The notes: generated by a model from the sequence alone, not told the origin. Positions 33,711-47,100 are shown, counted from the stretch's first letter. The stretch is DNA of 64,000 bases from Usnea hakonensis (GCA_013423325.1 BLJB01000040.1:337309-401308), one strand, 5' to 3'. Program-made: numbers and translations.

Positions 33711-34884
33711 TTAATAACTATCGAGATAGCCTGAAAGTAGCCAAGGCTTCTGGTCCCAAAACTCATCTCTGATGATATCTGTGTGGTCTACCGTAATATT
33801 GGCCTTGAGACGCCGCTTTCGCCTCTTTTCCTCTTGGGTTCTAGACAACTTGGATCTTTCGCTGTCTACCACTGCGAGAGTGCTGGCCTCTCCGATGATT
33901 TCAGGATTGGGATCGTCATACTGTGTGGCATCAGCAATTTCTTGGGGAGATGGAACACTGTGTTAGCCTACATCTCGGTAGATTATACTGCCCTTCTTGA
34001 ACAGTTCTGGCTCGTTGTTATAATTCACCTCAAATTCCGAAAACAGAATCTCGTTCTTTTCTGATGCTACGGTGCCCTGCATCAAAATCAGTAGGAAGCC
34101 TAGCATGATGACACCACGAAAATAGAGTACTTTTAATCTCTCCTCTGCTTGCGTAGCGTCAATGCCACCCTGTTGAACCAACGCCCAGAAAGTAGTGTTG
34201 TAGAGATTGTTTATATGGCCTGCGAGATTGTTAAGCGTCGTCTCCCCTGGCTCGCGAGCATCAGGACGTACAGTCGACTTGCCTCCAACTCATGTAGTCC
34301 CGCAGTTTCGAGGATGAAGGATAAAGCACCACTCTGCCATCAAATGATGGCATGGGAGGCGACAAGGGTTTGTCTGCGAAGAAGCTCGGCCAAAGGTGAA
34401 CATAATACGATGTAAAAGTGGATACTACAGTGGTCAAGATTTTGCTAGATTGACAAGGTGAGAGTTGATTTCATCCTGTATAATTGGAATGCATCCATTA
34501 TTTACCTCTCTCGCCTTTGAAAAATTCTGCTTGAACGGTCGAACATGAAACTTGCAAGTCAATCATTAGCGTTAGTATCATCTTTCGTGAACAAATCACA
34601 CCTAAACTCGTCGCTCATGCCATAGGCGCATTCAATGTCAGGTATCTCTTTCATTATCGCCCTGGCTGCGGCGTTCATCAGACCCAATGCATGGCGATCG
34701 TTCGGCTTCTCGAATCCGTATTTTGCTGAAAGTCTGGAAATATGAGCTGCATTGGCAACATCAAGCAATCGGATACTGACTTATGAAAACCACGCCCATC
34801 AATTCGTACAATCAAGTAAGTGTCTGGAAGCAACGTATTCGAATGTTCAAATGTCTTGACGTATTCATATTTGGAGTTCGCCAT
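33711..34884 (-). CDS. THG1: tRNA-His guanylyltransferase Thg1
   Basis: Adds the essential G-1 to tRNA-His by 3'-5' polymerisation. Seven exons: 34884-34781, 34733-34602, 34550-34506, 34444-34272, 34219-34131, 34076-33972 and 33920-33711, giving 285 residues. The catalytic metal-binding segment [12 protein letters not shown] is complete at intron 1. Further motifs are [60 protein letters not shown] and [31 protein letters not shown]. The start at 34884 gives [10 protein letters not shown], the family N-terminus; an upstream in-frame ATG at 34905 is less likely. Intron 5 (34130-34077, 54 bp) is a stopless multiple of three. The last acceptor was chosen at 33921 because it gives YRDYDDPNPE; the nearer AG would leave a 33-bp intron and break frame. 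Confidence 0.94.
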
Positions 34885-35396
34885 GCCAATCAGCCAGTCA
34901 ATCAATCAATCAATAAATACACAGGGTTTAGTCCGTAGATGAGATCGATAATGGATGAATCCTGAGGCAGGTACAGTTATCAAGGAGCATAATGATTACG
35001 TCTACTAGATCGAACATGAGTCACAGCAGGGCGCGAGCTTAATTAAGGATTCTTATTTTTTCTGATTTAGTTTACAAAGTATGGCAATCCCAAGAGTCGT
35101 ACTGAGGCCACCATCTGAAACGCCAACCCTAGAAGTTCTTTTTCGAGAGTCGCAAACGCAATCTGTTTTGAACTTCTCAAGGGAATCCTTTGCTCCATGT
35201 GGGCCTAGGACTGCAAGCACCGAACGCCACGTTCGCTTGCTTTCCCCCCAACCGAAAACGCCCCACGACATCTGCCTCGCAGGCGAGGAGTTGTTATGTG
35301 GAAATGTAGAATCAAAAGAAGGTCTTGGCTAGCCGAAGCTACTCTGTCTAAGTTGTTTCAGAGTTCTATAACCGCGAGAGCGAGTCTCGACGGATG
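34885..35396. other. Intergenic: THG1 promoter and RPB1 3' region
   Basis: 512 bp with a short CAAT tetranucleotide run (about 34896-34912) just upstream of THG1. Overlapping ORFs of 72-83 codons on both strands near 35053-35332 show no family features. Confidence 0.45.
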
Positions 35397-38300
35397 CTAC
35401 TGCTGTGGGCTAAACTTTGGACTCTGTAGAATAGACGTCAGCATGCGTAAAGCAATGGGTACCTCGAGGGAGAAGCTTTACGGTAGGCGTCCACTTCGGA
35501 GAACTTGCTGAGGGACTGATTGATCTTGGATCTGATCCAGGGGTAAATTGAGGGCTCGAAGGTGAGTAGCCCATAGGACTAGTAGGGCTGTAGACCGGGC
35601 TCGTAGGGCTCTGCTGCTTGCCGGCGGCCTGAGGATTGTAGTTGGGACTCGAGGGGGAGTAAGAAGGACTTGTTGGGCTGTAGACTGGGCTGGCGGGTGA
35701 GATACCAGAAGCCTTGCCAAACGCCGGCGAAGAGGGGGAATATGATGGACTTGTCGGGCTATACGAAGGACTAGTCGGACTGTAGCTGGGACTCGTTGGG
35801 CTGTAGTTGGGACTGGTCGGCGAGACACCAAGACCAAAAGCAGGGCTTGAAGGTGAATATGATGGACTCGTGGGAGTAAAAGCAGGTGAGGCGGCATAAG
35901 CCGGCTTTAGATGATCAGCAAGAGCAGAGAGATTTGAAGAGTTGTGACATACGGATGCAGGTGAAAACTTTGGGCTGGATGCGAAGGCTCCTGAAGGGCT
36001 CTGGAAGAAAGAATATTAGCAAGAGTAGCCGTTATGTATTCCATTTTCAAGAGCGTACCGTCGGACTATAGTAACCTGGAGATGACGGTGAAGCACCGAA
36101 AGGGCTTGCGGGTGAGGTGTTGTTGAACGGAGACTATACGAGATGTTAGCAAAGTCAGATGATTCATGATCGAACGAACTTACGCTGGGGCTATAGCCTC
36201 CCGGACTTCTACTGCTGTACGGAGACAAGCCACCACCGAAACCTTGGGGTTGGTATTCAGTAAAGCCGCCGCCAGGCGTAGCACCGCCAGACTGAACCAT
36301 CGGCGAGAATGCGGCGCCATAATCAGGGCTTCCAAGGTATCCACTTCCGTCTTGCAAAGGTGAGCCGCTATCGTATGGTGTAGCGGCTCCATCGGCCATG
36401 ATATTGCCTTTGACACCAATGTTGGGCATAATGCCCAGTCGTGCATTGTCACTAATGACGGTGTCGAGCATGTGCTTCAAGTGAAATGTCAGCAAAGAGA
36501 TCACAGGGACCTGATGGAAGGAATCCTACCTGATCTAAGAAAACCTCCAGCTCTCCCGTCCCTAATGGTGCCAGCTGTCCAAGCATGACGTTCTCGGAAA
36601 CACCTCGACAATCATCGAGCTCTCCGCAAGCAGCAGCCTCGTAGAGAATCTCAACCGTCTCTTCGAAAGAACATCTCATCAATGCGCCGGTATCAGCCCT
36701 ATTGATACCGTGGCGAGTGATAGCCATGAGGGAACCACGAGCAGTCATTACATCGACCAGCAGTGCCAAATGGCGATGGTTGACGTATGAACCATCAAAA
36801 GCCAACACCTGAGTCAACTCGCGCATAAGAGCTGATCTGGAGGCTTCAATCCCAAAGACTTCGAAGACTTCGAGGAAAGAATTCGAGTATGAACGCTTCG
36901 TATCAACACCAGGGATAGTCAGGACATCGGCAAGAGAAGAGCCGCTAGTGTCCAAAAACCACTCTTTGCAGAGAGGATCATCCTTGGAGCTAACCATAGA
37001 TCCGTCCTCTGTTGTACGAATCTTCATACGTGTGTTGAGAAACGCTCGCTCGATACCAGGAACGCCTCGTAAAGTAAGAGTGTCAAGCATGTGATTTTCA
37101 AGTCGTTTGAGCATCAAGTCCTCTTCAAGATCGTCGTCTTCGTCCCCTTTGCCATGGTCTTGGATCATGCGGATTCGAACGACTTGTTCGTCCGCATTGT
37201 CGTCACTGAAGATCACGGCGAGATCTTTAGCGTAATTCTCTTTGATCTTAGCAGCAACATCTTGAACGGTCAGACCCTTATCAAGTAGAGCGCGACGGCC
37301 GAGTATAATACGCAGAAGCCAACGAGACTGTCGAAATTGGTCTTCGACATCGCCTCCAGGCAAAATGAAATAAGACTCCACCATGTCACGATCTGCTTCA
37401 ATAACCGTTGACTGAATGTCGGGATCGTAGTATACTTCTGTAGTCTCAGTGACAGAACGAAGACTTGTGTGTTCCACAGCGCTTCGAAGCAATTTCGCGC
37501 TTTCTTGATTTCCTGTCATTCCTTCCTCCTGATAGACAGTCATTGACGGAGTCTTGATATTCGTGGCGACGTTCAAAATCTCCTTTAGACGAGGCACACC
37601 CAAGGTGACATTTTTGGAGGAGACACCAGCAAAGTGAAAGGTGTTCAAGGTCATTTGAGTAGCAGGCTCCCCAATCGACTGCGCAGCCAAGACTCCGACC
37701 ATTTCGCCCGGATTGACAGCAGCGCGGCAGAAACGACTCTCAATCTCACCCAGTACGTGCTGGAATGCGAGCTTGTTGAGAGAGTTCTCCATGACCAGAC
37801 GTTTAAAAGCTAAACGGGAACGAAGCTGAATTTTGAATAGCATAGTCGCATTATACTGAGCTTCTTCAGACAGTTTATCTGTGCCGCGGACAACGACGAG
37901 CCGATCCAGTAGATCTTGAACTTGTGGAATAACCTCCGCCGGATGCAGATTGCTTCGTGCACCATTCTTAATCTTGAATGTTGTTTTCGCCGTCTCCAAC
38001 AAACGGAGGACATTGAGAGGAAGTTGCAGATTCTCCGTGTCATCTTGCCTGTTCTTGCGCAATTCAGCGCGGTCTTTTTCAAGCTGTCGAAATTCGTCAT
38101 CGAGATGTTTCTGGGTCTCAACATCTCCTATCATGTCATTAGCTTGCTCCAAAAACTCTGGAGAGATGCTCGTTTCTGGCTTCGAGTCCATGAGGTCAAC
38201 TCGAAATTTCCGTTCGAATTGCTTGTTCGAGCATGCGATGATATCGACGCGTTGCTGCTCGATGTGGACACCGTCCAGGCCATCCTCGCCATACACGAAT

Positions 38301-41042
38301 TGGACAATGTCACCAAGAGAATTGCGTACGGTGCCATCATATTTGGCCATCACATCCTCTAATGCCTTGACCAAACGGCGCTGGATGTAGCCGGTCTCAG
38401 CTGTCTTAACTGCTGTGTCAATGAGACCTTCACGACCAGCCATGGCATGGAAGAAAAATTCAGTTGGGGTCAAGCCTCGTAAGTACGAGTTCTCCACGAA
38501 CCCTCTAGATTCTGGCGAATAATCGTCCTTTGTAAAATGAGGCAAAGTCCGATATTTGAATCCGAAAGGTATTCGCTTGCCCTCAACGGACTGCTGGCCT
38601 ACCACAGCTGTCATCTGAGAGATGTTGATGGTTGAGCCTTTGGATCCAGAGCGGGCCATTTGTGTGGCGTTGTTGAGATCTTTGAGACTCTTCTCAGTCA
38701 CCGTCCCAGCGTCGTCACGAGCTTTATTTAGTGCTTTTGAGACTTTGCTTTCAAACGTCTCTCGCACGTTCATACCTGGAAGAGACTCAAGTTCATTCTC
38801 GGTTGCGCTCCGCGTTATCTCCAGCACTTCGGTTTTTTGATTGTTGACGGCATTCTCGATTTGTTGTATAGTGTGGCGATCTGGTATGGTATCGCCGATC
38901 CCAATGCTGAATCCGTTGTGCAAGAGCCAGTAATTAACAACAGTCTGAGCTCCATTGAAGAAATTCATGGCAGCCTCAGGACCTTTCTCATTGAAAACGA
39001 TGTGGATTACTCCACCCGCAGAAGCACCAACGGTTTTCTTGTTGAGAAGACCATACATCAGCTCGCCGCCAGATATCAAGAGTCCATCGTCGTTGAGCGG
39101 CGAGAATCCTTCCTCGCTTCCTCGCAGAAGATTCAAACCTGTGGGGATTACCAGACTCAGAATTTGCTTGCCAGTCCACTTAGCCACCGGCTTGACAATG
39201 GCAGGCTGAGGGATCACGCCATCCCAGTCCGGGACCCAGAGCAGTATGTTCATGACTTGCTCCTTCGTCAAGAACACATCTCGTCGACACATCTTGTAGA
39301 TACCACATAACGTGTCTTGAACGATGCCCATAAGTGGTCCGTTTCGTTGGGGCGACACTATATTCAAAGGAACCATGCAGAGCTGGTTGATCTCTGCGCG
39401 TGTCTCTTCGCTTTGAGGTACGTGCAAATTCATTTCGTCTCCGTCGAAATCAGCGTTATATGGAGATGTGACCGAGAGGTTCAGGCGAAATGTAGAATAG
39501 GGCATGACCCGTACGCGATGGCCCATCATTGACTCTTTATGCAAAGAAGGTTGTCGATTGAAAATGATATAGTCACCATCCACAATATGTCGCTCGACTT
39601 TCCATCCGTACTGCAAAGAAATTTCTCCAGCTCGTTTATGGTGACGCAGATCTATTCGCTCTCCTGTATCACGAATCACGTACTTTGCCCCTGGATGTTC
39701 GTTTGGTCCGTTTTTGACAAGCTGATGAAGCTTCTGGATGTTGTAAGGAGTCACGGTCTCGGGGTACGTAAGTGTCCGTGCGATGCTTCTTGGTACCCCG
39801 ACTTCGTCAAGAGATAAATTCGGGTCCCCTGTGATGACGGTACGTGCTGAAAAATCAACTCGTTTCCCCATAAGATTCCCTCGTAAACGGCCCTCCTTTC
39901 CTTTTAGTCGAGCCCGAATGGACTTGACTGGACGTCCAGACTTTTGCAGAGCTTGGGGCTGGCCAGCGATGTCATTGTCCATATATGTTGCAACGTGAAA
40001 TTGCAGCAATTGCTCGAATTCATTGACTACGTGTGCGGGGGAGCCTTCTGTTTCACAACGTCGAACATTGCCGTTTGCACGGATAATATCGCCAAGCTTA
40101 TATGTCAAGTCGTCTTCGCCACGGGGACCGTTACCCCCATCCACAGAAATGCTTGGCCGTACAGGCGGAGGTGGCACCGGAAGCACAGTGATGATCATCC
40201 ATTCAGGACGCGCATAATCATTACTCAATCCCATTCGTTTGATATCCTCTGTAGAGATGTGGCGGAAGATATTGAGAGCCATTTGTGGCGTGATAGGTTT
40301 CTTCTCAGGCTGCTGACCCTCGTTCTCCTCGTCACCTTTCTGGGCTTTCCAAGTACCAGTCAGTCGGAGTCCTTCTCGTCGCACCTCGGGTTGTATGTTC
40401 CCACAGCCACCATGGTCATGTTTCGGCTCTTTCGTCTTGTCTTGGGGGGCGTCATCGTCCAAGGCCACAGTGGTCTCGCAGATCATCTTGGGTTTGCAAA
40501 GCCGCCACACCAAGTCGAAACGTTTCTTGGGGTCTCGACGACGTATAGCATCCGCAAAGGCTGGATTACTCTAGACACAGGGCATTAGCAACATACACAG
40601 GACAAGATTGGCCATCCCACAAGGGATGACTAACTTCATCTACTAATATCTTGCCACAGTTGTGGCAGACTGTTTCCAGTAGTTTCTTGATTTTTGTCAT
40701 AAAACCTAAAATCATGTCAGCGCTGCCTAAAACGTAGTCTACTCGATACCACGTACCGACGTGGTAAACGGGTACTGCGAGCTCGATATGCCCAAAATGT
40801 CCCGGACATTCTGACATATTCTCATCGCAGGTACCACATTTGACAGCTCTATCAATAGAGCCGAGTCGCGGATCCGCTAGACCCATCTGTCGAGGTCGCA
40901 GGTTCTGCTCGTCCATCGTCTCCGGATACTCTATTGGGGCCACACTCATGTTCTTGATTTCTTCCGGGGAGAGGAGCCCGAACTGGATCTCTTGAATGGA
41001 GCGCAAAGGCGCACTAGAGTATTGAAAGTTGAGGTTCGCCAT
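35397..41042 (-). CDS. RPB1: RNA polymerase II largest subunit Rpb1
   Basis: Catalytic largest subunit of RNA polymerase II. Eight exons: 41042-40757, 40705-40635, 40570-36530, 36474-36184, 36133-36059, 36000-35953, 35904-35482 and 35423-35397, giving 1,753 residues. Start [20 protein letters not shown]; zinc-clamp [17 protein letters not shown]; active-site [15 protein letters not shown] (about residue 490); bridge/trigger region [20 protein letters not shown] and [20 protein letters not shown]. The C-terminal domain is made of diverged heptads (best copies YSPTSPS near 35.8 kb) split by four introns, and ends SPKFSPQQ. Intron 1 (40756-40706, 51 bp) is a stopless multiple of three. The gene is intact and divergent from COMPASS subunit SWD1. 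Confidence 0.97.
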
Positions 41043-41703
41043 CTTCAAGGTCGAGGGGCGAAGATGGAGCCGATAGTGGCAACGAGTTGGAGTTTGTGTG
41101 ACCTGTGTTGCTGGAAATCAACCTCTCTTCAAGATCACAAAAGCCTGCCTTAACCCATCCGAGCCTCCGACTATTGACACGAAGTCAAAGTCGCCGGAGA
41201 CCGTGTAGGAAAGAACCTCGTCGCGACTCTTGGTCAGCGCTCGGGTTGGCCGCAGAGGGCTCCCTTCACAGTGTTTTCCACCTTTTACCTGCGGTCCGAC
41301 CTGTGAATTCGATGTAAAATATTGCTTCAATGATCTATCGTGGATCGCGCTACAGCGAGAGCAGCACAGTGCAGTCGCCGGATGAACTGATGGAACGTCG
41401 TCAGTTGTCTTCAAGTTGTAAGAAAATGAAGTTGTGTCGCTTCGAAGGTGACGGATTAAGTCTAGAGCACTACGATTAGAGGCCGCTTTTAGCGTATTTA
41501 ACCTTTTTAACACTAGTACTTTAGCGGTGCACCAGGGTGCATAAGGTACTTTAGGTACGGAGTAGGTACTTGCCTTACCTTACAGCTACTTCAACACCAA
41601 AGTAAAGTATACGCGGTGCACCGTCACACTGTTCTTCTTGCAAAGGGTGAGATTGGTCTATGTATCACTACTCATATGACACATTTCCTCCTCCTAATTG
41701 AGC
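41043..41703. promoter_or_regulatory. Divergent promoter RPB1/SWD1
   Basis: 661 bp. A GTAC/GGTAC-rich block lies at about 41540-41580 (AGGTACTTTAGGTACGGAG and neighbours), similar to blocks near 5.9 and 43.9 kb. ORFs here have no family features. Confidence 0.45.
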
Positions 41704-43410
41704 ATGAATCTTGCTCTGACTGATCCCTTCATTCTCGCACAAGACTACCCAGAAACCCTCACGGGCAAGCTTAGTATGATGTTTTATATTGCATTGATAC
41801 GTCCGTGCTGACTCTCCCTGACCAGGGTCTGGACATGCAACATGTCTCAAATTCAACCGTAGAGGGGACTTTCTTGCTTCAGGCCGGGTTCGCTTACGAC
41901 ATACTACCAGTCTTGTCGGTGCTAATTCCTCAGCTTAGGTGGATGGGACCATCGTGATATTCGACATCGAGACTAGTGGAGTGGCTCGCAAGCTTCGTGG
42001 TCATACACGCCAAATTCAGTCTTTAAGGTACGCGTGAAACTTGGTTGGCTCCTTGCACTTGGCTCATTGCCCATAGTTGGTCTCGCGATGGTCGTCATCT
42101 CCTTAGCTCCTCGCAAGATTCAAAATGCATACTATGGGATCTCAATGATGGTGCGAGAGTTCGAATTGTTCGTTTTGAGGCACCAGTGTACATTGCTGAA
42201 CTGCATCCATACAACCAGTAAGCAAATTCACCGACCATAGTCAAATGCAAGTCATGGTCAAATGCAAGCTGAGATCTACCTAGTTTGCTCTTCGTAGCGT
42301 CCCTCTTTGAAGATCAGCCAATGCTGGTGGACATATCCGGGACGGTGCCGCTCAAGCGCCAGCTACCGACCGCCCCCAGAAGACTTCGTATGGAGGGAGA
42401 AGATATCAACGAGAAGCAAGCAGCGCAGGATGCCAAGCAGTCCACGTGTGTCACAATCTTTACATCGCTAGGCAATCACATCATTGCCGGCACCAGCAAA
42501 GGATGGTTGAACATCATAGAAACACAATCTTGCGCGATCATTCATTCAACTCGACTATGCGCAGGTGTAGTTATCTTTCTCCGCCTCACAGCATCTGGAC
42601 GCCACATGGTGTGTAACGCTAGCGATCGAGTCATCCGGACCCTACACGTACCCGACCTCTCAAAGATTGACCTCAACATTGACGACATCAATGTCGAGGT
42701 CGAGCACAAGTTTCAGGATGTGGTCAACAGATTATCTTGGAATCATGTTGCTTTTAGTTCAACAGGGGAGTATGTTTGTGCCACCACCTACATGAACCAT
42801 GATATCTACGTGTGGGAAAGGGGTCATGGCAGCTTGGTTAAGATTTTGGAGGGCCCAAAAGAAGAGCTCGGAGTAGTAGAAGTTGGTCACTGATCACTTG
42901 GGAGCGTACGGTCTGGCTGACAGGTCATAGTGGCATCCACATCGACCGTTCGTTTCTGCTTGCGGCCTCGAGACAGGACGGGTTTATCTGTGGTCTATTG
43001 TCACCCCGCAACGTTGGTCGGCGCTTGCGCCCGACTTTGCAGAAGTTGAGGAGAATGTTGAATATATTGAACGTGAAGACGAGTTTGACATTCATCCGAT
43101 CGAAGAAATCCACAAGCGCCGATTAGATCTCGAAGATGAATCCGTAGACGTCTTGACAATCGAGCCGGCCAAGAGTGAATTGGAAGAAGAGTCATTCAGC
43201 ATGCCGGTTCTGCTGGACGTTGGTGACAGTGAAAGCGAAGAAGAGATTGTTGCTGTTGGCCCAGGTACAATGAGGCGCAAGAGCCCTGGTGAGGGTAGAG
43301 AATGGATGAATGGCGCAGAAAGCGATGAAAATGGCGATGAGCAAGGTACCACCAAGCGTTCAGCTCCAAACGGAACAAGCAATTCTCAACCAAAAATGCG
43401 CAAGCGTTAA
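41704..43410 (+). CDS. SWD1: COMPASS subunit Swd1 (RbBP5-type WD40 protein)
   Basis: WD40 scaffold of the Set1/COMPASS histone H3K4 methyltransferase. Six exons: 41704-41773, 41826-41887, 41939-42027, 42077-42217, 42284-42881 and 42931-43410, giving 479 residues. The N-terminus MNLALTDPFILAQDYPETL and SGHATCLKFNRRGDFLASGR are characteristic. WD repeats include VDGTIVIFDIETSGVARKLR, WSRDGRHLLSSSQDSKCILW and GTSKGWLNIIETQSCAIIHS. After the propeller come APDFAEVEENVEYIEREDEF and HPIEEIHKRRLD, the RbBP5-type hinge contacting other COMPASS subunits. The C-terminus is acidic then basic (QPKMRKR). All introns are GT-AG and keep phase. Confidence 0.95.
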
Positions 43411-44193
43411 CGGAAGATATCTCTGCACGATAGGAGTACCATTTGTCTTGTCATGTCCAAAGTCCCCTCCAAGTCTCTTTGCATCCGTCAATGAATGGCG
43501 CCCTCCGGGATCCTTGCATAGCCAGGCTAGCCGTATGGAGCATGAATCCTGACTCGAATCTGTGAGGCAGCGCTTGAGTCACTCCTAGGTCAAAAGCCAC
43601 AATGCCCGAGATTCGGTGCCATTGATTGTTCAACCGCTACTGAGATCTGTAGATTTATATTTCGAGTAAAGTGGGTAGCTCACAAGTGATGGAGCGGGCT
43701 ATATTCATGGCATCCAGCCAAGCAAGGGCGGACTTCGGTCTATGTAAGATGGTGATTGTCACAGTAAAGGTTGAAGGAACATTTGAGTGTCAACGGCTCG
43801 TACGAGTGTACTACCGAGGTCCGTACGAGGGGTATTGAGCACAATATGTGCTGAGGTACGTACCTATTTGACTAATCAAAACGAGCACGTGCGCCAATTC
43901 TCCGCGTGGCACCGTACTCCTGCAACTATCCGTGCTTTATAAAATCAGGTACGTACCTCGATTGACGTACGAGGGGTAGGATGCTTTTGCCCTAACTTTC
44001 CCAACACGACTTTCAATTTCGCTTAGAGTACTATTGCCTCGCGGTATCTACATGGAGTGATGAACAAAAGCCTGAACCGTTCATGATATCCGTATACCTC
44101 TTAATCTTACTATATGATGATGTCTCGCTAGAAAAGTCTTCACTAACAATGCCCTACACAGCCCTTCCCTAAGTCACATTGCAATCACGAAGC
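43411..44193. promoter_or_regulatory. Upstream region of the GT28 gene with two repeated motifs
   Basis: 783 bp. CGTACGAGGGGTA occurs at 43822-43834 and 43966-43978. The perfect palindrome AGGTACGTACCT occurs at 43854-43865 and 43947-43958, between those copies. GCCCTAA, the reverse of TTAGGGC, is at 43989-43995. A CACGTG is at about 43887. No coding segment recognised. Confidence 0.5.
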
Positions 44194-47100
44194 ATGTCAC
44201 CTCATCATTCTGGAAGCGGCGATATCAATGGTGATAGAATGGAGATTCCCTCAGCGGTCATTGCTCAAGCAGAAGCTGCTGCCAGTTCAAACCAACCTGA
44301 AGACGGTCAATATAATTCGCAATTTGCCTCTGGTCAGACACCCGAAGTCTTGAGCTCAAAGCAAAAGAATCAGAAGGTTTCGGCAAACGATCAAAAGTAC
44401 GCTGGTTCGAGATCCGTTCCAGCGACATTTACTGTCTTGCACCTGCTAGACTCACTGGCTAAGCGGTAGCTGTGCTAGACAGTCACAAGCACCTAAGATA
44501 GGTGGTGTACAATCTAGCAATGCCCAGGACCCATCAACCAGTACAGAACCGTCCATTGAACAAGTACCGCAAGTGGCCTACGGTACGCAACTTGGGCAAG
44601 TTGACATCAGTCAAGACGGGTTCGACACGAAGGCAAAGGTTGCAGGTAAGGAATGCCTTTTCGCGCTGTTGGCGCAGCGATGGACTGATCGTGCCCAGAC
44701 GATGGTCGTCTTAACATCAACATCAACCAAAAGACTCGAGGCCTGTCCGACTTGCTGGTGCCAGCTTTGCGAAGCCAACTCAACCTGCAGCAGGTCGACC
44801 AACCAGCGGACCTGCCTCCTGCTTACATTCCGCCTGCCCTGAGCGGACTCCCGGGCCAAGTGCCTCCTCCGCCGTTGAATGTCGTCATTCACGTTGTTGG
44901 TTCACGAGGAGATGTCCAGCCATTTGTTGCTTTGGGCAAGGTCTTAAAGGAGACTTATAGACATCGCGTCAGGCTAGCGACACATGGGACGTTCAGACAG
45001 TTTGTAGAAGAAAACGGCCTGGAATTTTTTAGCATTGGTGGCGACCCCGCAGAGCTCATGGCATTTATGGTGAAGAATCCCGGCCTAATGCCCGGAATGG
45101 ATTCCCTTCGCAGCGGCGACGTTGGCAAAAGACGCAAGGGTATGTACGACATTTTGCAAGGCTGCTGGAGATCTTGCATTGAAGTTGGGGACGGTACCGG
45201 TATGAGAGCTTCGGACGATCATCTAGACAGTCGTTCCAGTCTTGATAGCGGGATCGGTATGGACGGCGATCCGTCCGCGAAACCCTTCGTGGCCGACGCA
45301 ATTATTGCAAACCCACCGAGTTTTGCTCACGTACATTGCGCCGAGAAGCTGGGAATCCCGTTGCATCTCATGTTCACGTAAGTAATTCAAGTAGCTCCCA
45401 GCCACGGGGCACGCTAAAGCACTTGAGTAGAATGCCTTGGTCGCCAACGCAGGCTTTTCCTCATCCCTTGGCCAACATACAGTCCTCCAATGCAGATACA
45501 AGCTTAACAAATTTCATGTCATACGCTCTGGTAGAAATGATGACGTGGCAGGGTCTCGGAGACATGATCAATAGATTCAGGGAGAAGAGTCTGAATCTAG
45601 AACCAGTAAGTCTTATGTGGGCACCTGGTATGGCGAGTCGATTGCGTATTCCATATACGTATTGTTGGTATGTCCGAATGATGTCATAGCTTTACTTTCG
45701 TCTTGGAATTGACGGTTAGTAGGTCGCCGGCGTTGATCCCCAAGCCAAAAGATTGGGGCCCCCACATCTCTATTTCGGGCTTCTATTTCCTTTCTTTGGC
45801 AAGTAGTTTCACGCCTGAGCCTGATCTCGCCGCTTTTCTTGCAGGAGGACCACCCCCAGTGTACATTGGATTTGGGTCCATTGTTGTCGATGATCCGAAT
45901 GCTATGACGAAGCTGATATTCGAAGCTGTCAAGAAAACAAAACAACGAGCTTTGGTATCCAAAGGCTGGGGTGGATTTGGAGCCGACACCCTTGGAATCC
46001 CAGAAGGTGTATTCATGCTCGGAAATGTGCCTCACGACTGGCTCTTCAAACATGTTTCGTGTGTTGTTCACCATGGTGGCGCAGGCACGACCGCTGCCGG
46101 AATAGCACTAGGCAAACCGACAGTGATAGTTCCCTTTTTTGGAGATCAGCCTTTTTGGGGAGCCATGGTCGCTAGAGCAGGAGCAGGACCTCTACCGATA
46201 CCTAGCAAGCAGCTCACCTCGGATAAACTAGCAGCCGCTATTCTCGAGGCCCTGAAACCGACAACGCTGCAGAGAGCACAGGAATTAGGTGCGCTCATAG
46301 GTTCCGAGAAGGGCACAGATGCTGGAGCTCAAAGCTTCCACGAGAAACTGGGTCTCGACTCTATGCGTTGCCTCGTCTCACCAAGTCGAGCCGCCGTATG
46401 GCGTGTCAAACGAACAACAATTAGGCTTAGTGCGTTCGCAGCAACAACCTTGTTCAACGAAAATCTTTTAGATTTCAACAACCTCAAGTTGTAAGACTCT
46501 GATAATACCACCACGCAAGGTTTATAGGCTGACTAGCACGAGATATCGACCACGAGAGTACGACTCCGAGGATGGTCCATGGGATCCTATATCTGGTGGT
46601 GCCTCTGCGCTTCTTGGTACTCTCGGCAGCCTTATGATGGGGTTTGCTGACTTCCCTGTTGAGATACTGAGAGCGCTAAAGATAAAGCCATCAGAAGACA
46701 AACCTGTGTCGGACGGTTCTTGTGAGTGTCCTGGAAACTACTTCTCAATCTCAGAAGAATGCTGACAGTGGGTCCGTTGAGCGGCAGTACCCCCAGCTGG
46801 AGAGAAATCGAAATCTGCTAGTTCCTCCAAAGTATCACTCGATTCAGCGCCAAGTAGCGTCGGGAATCCGAAAGACTCTGTTGATCCTGCGAGTCCATTG
46901 AACTTTGCCGACTCCCAGGAAGCCCCGTTGCCGCCTACGGACACTGATCACCCGAAATTGGCACACCCAGGAGCCATACCGCACCGTCCGAATTCAATGA
47001 AGAGTGCCCTGAAAGGTTCTTTATCCCGTTCAGCTTCACGAGACTCGAGCCCCAACAGGCCAGCGCCACATCACCATAGATCTCTATCCGGCAGCCAAGC

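Noticed and set aside
35053..35332. Overlapping ORFs on both strands near the RPB1 3' end
   Set aside because: Mutually overlapping and without family features; probably chance in a non-coding region.
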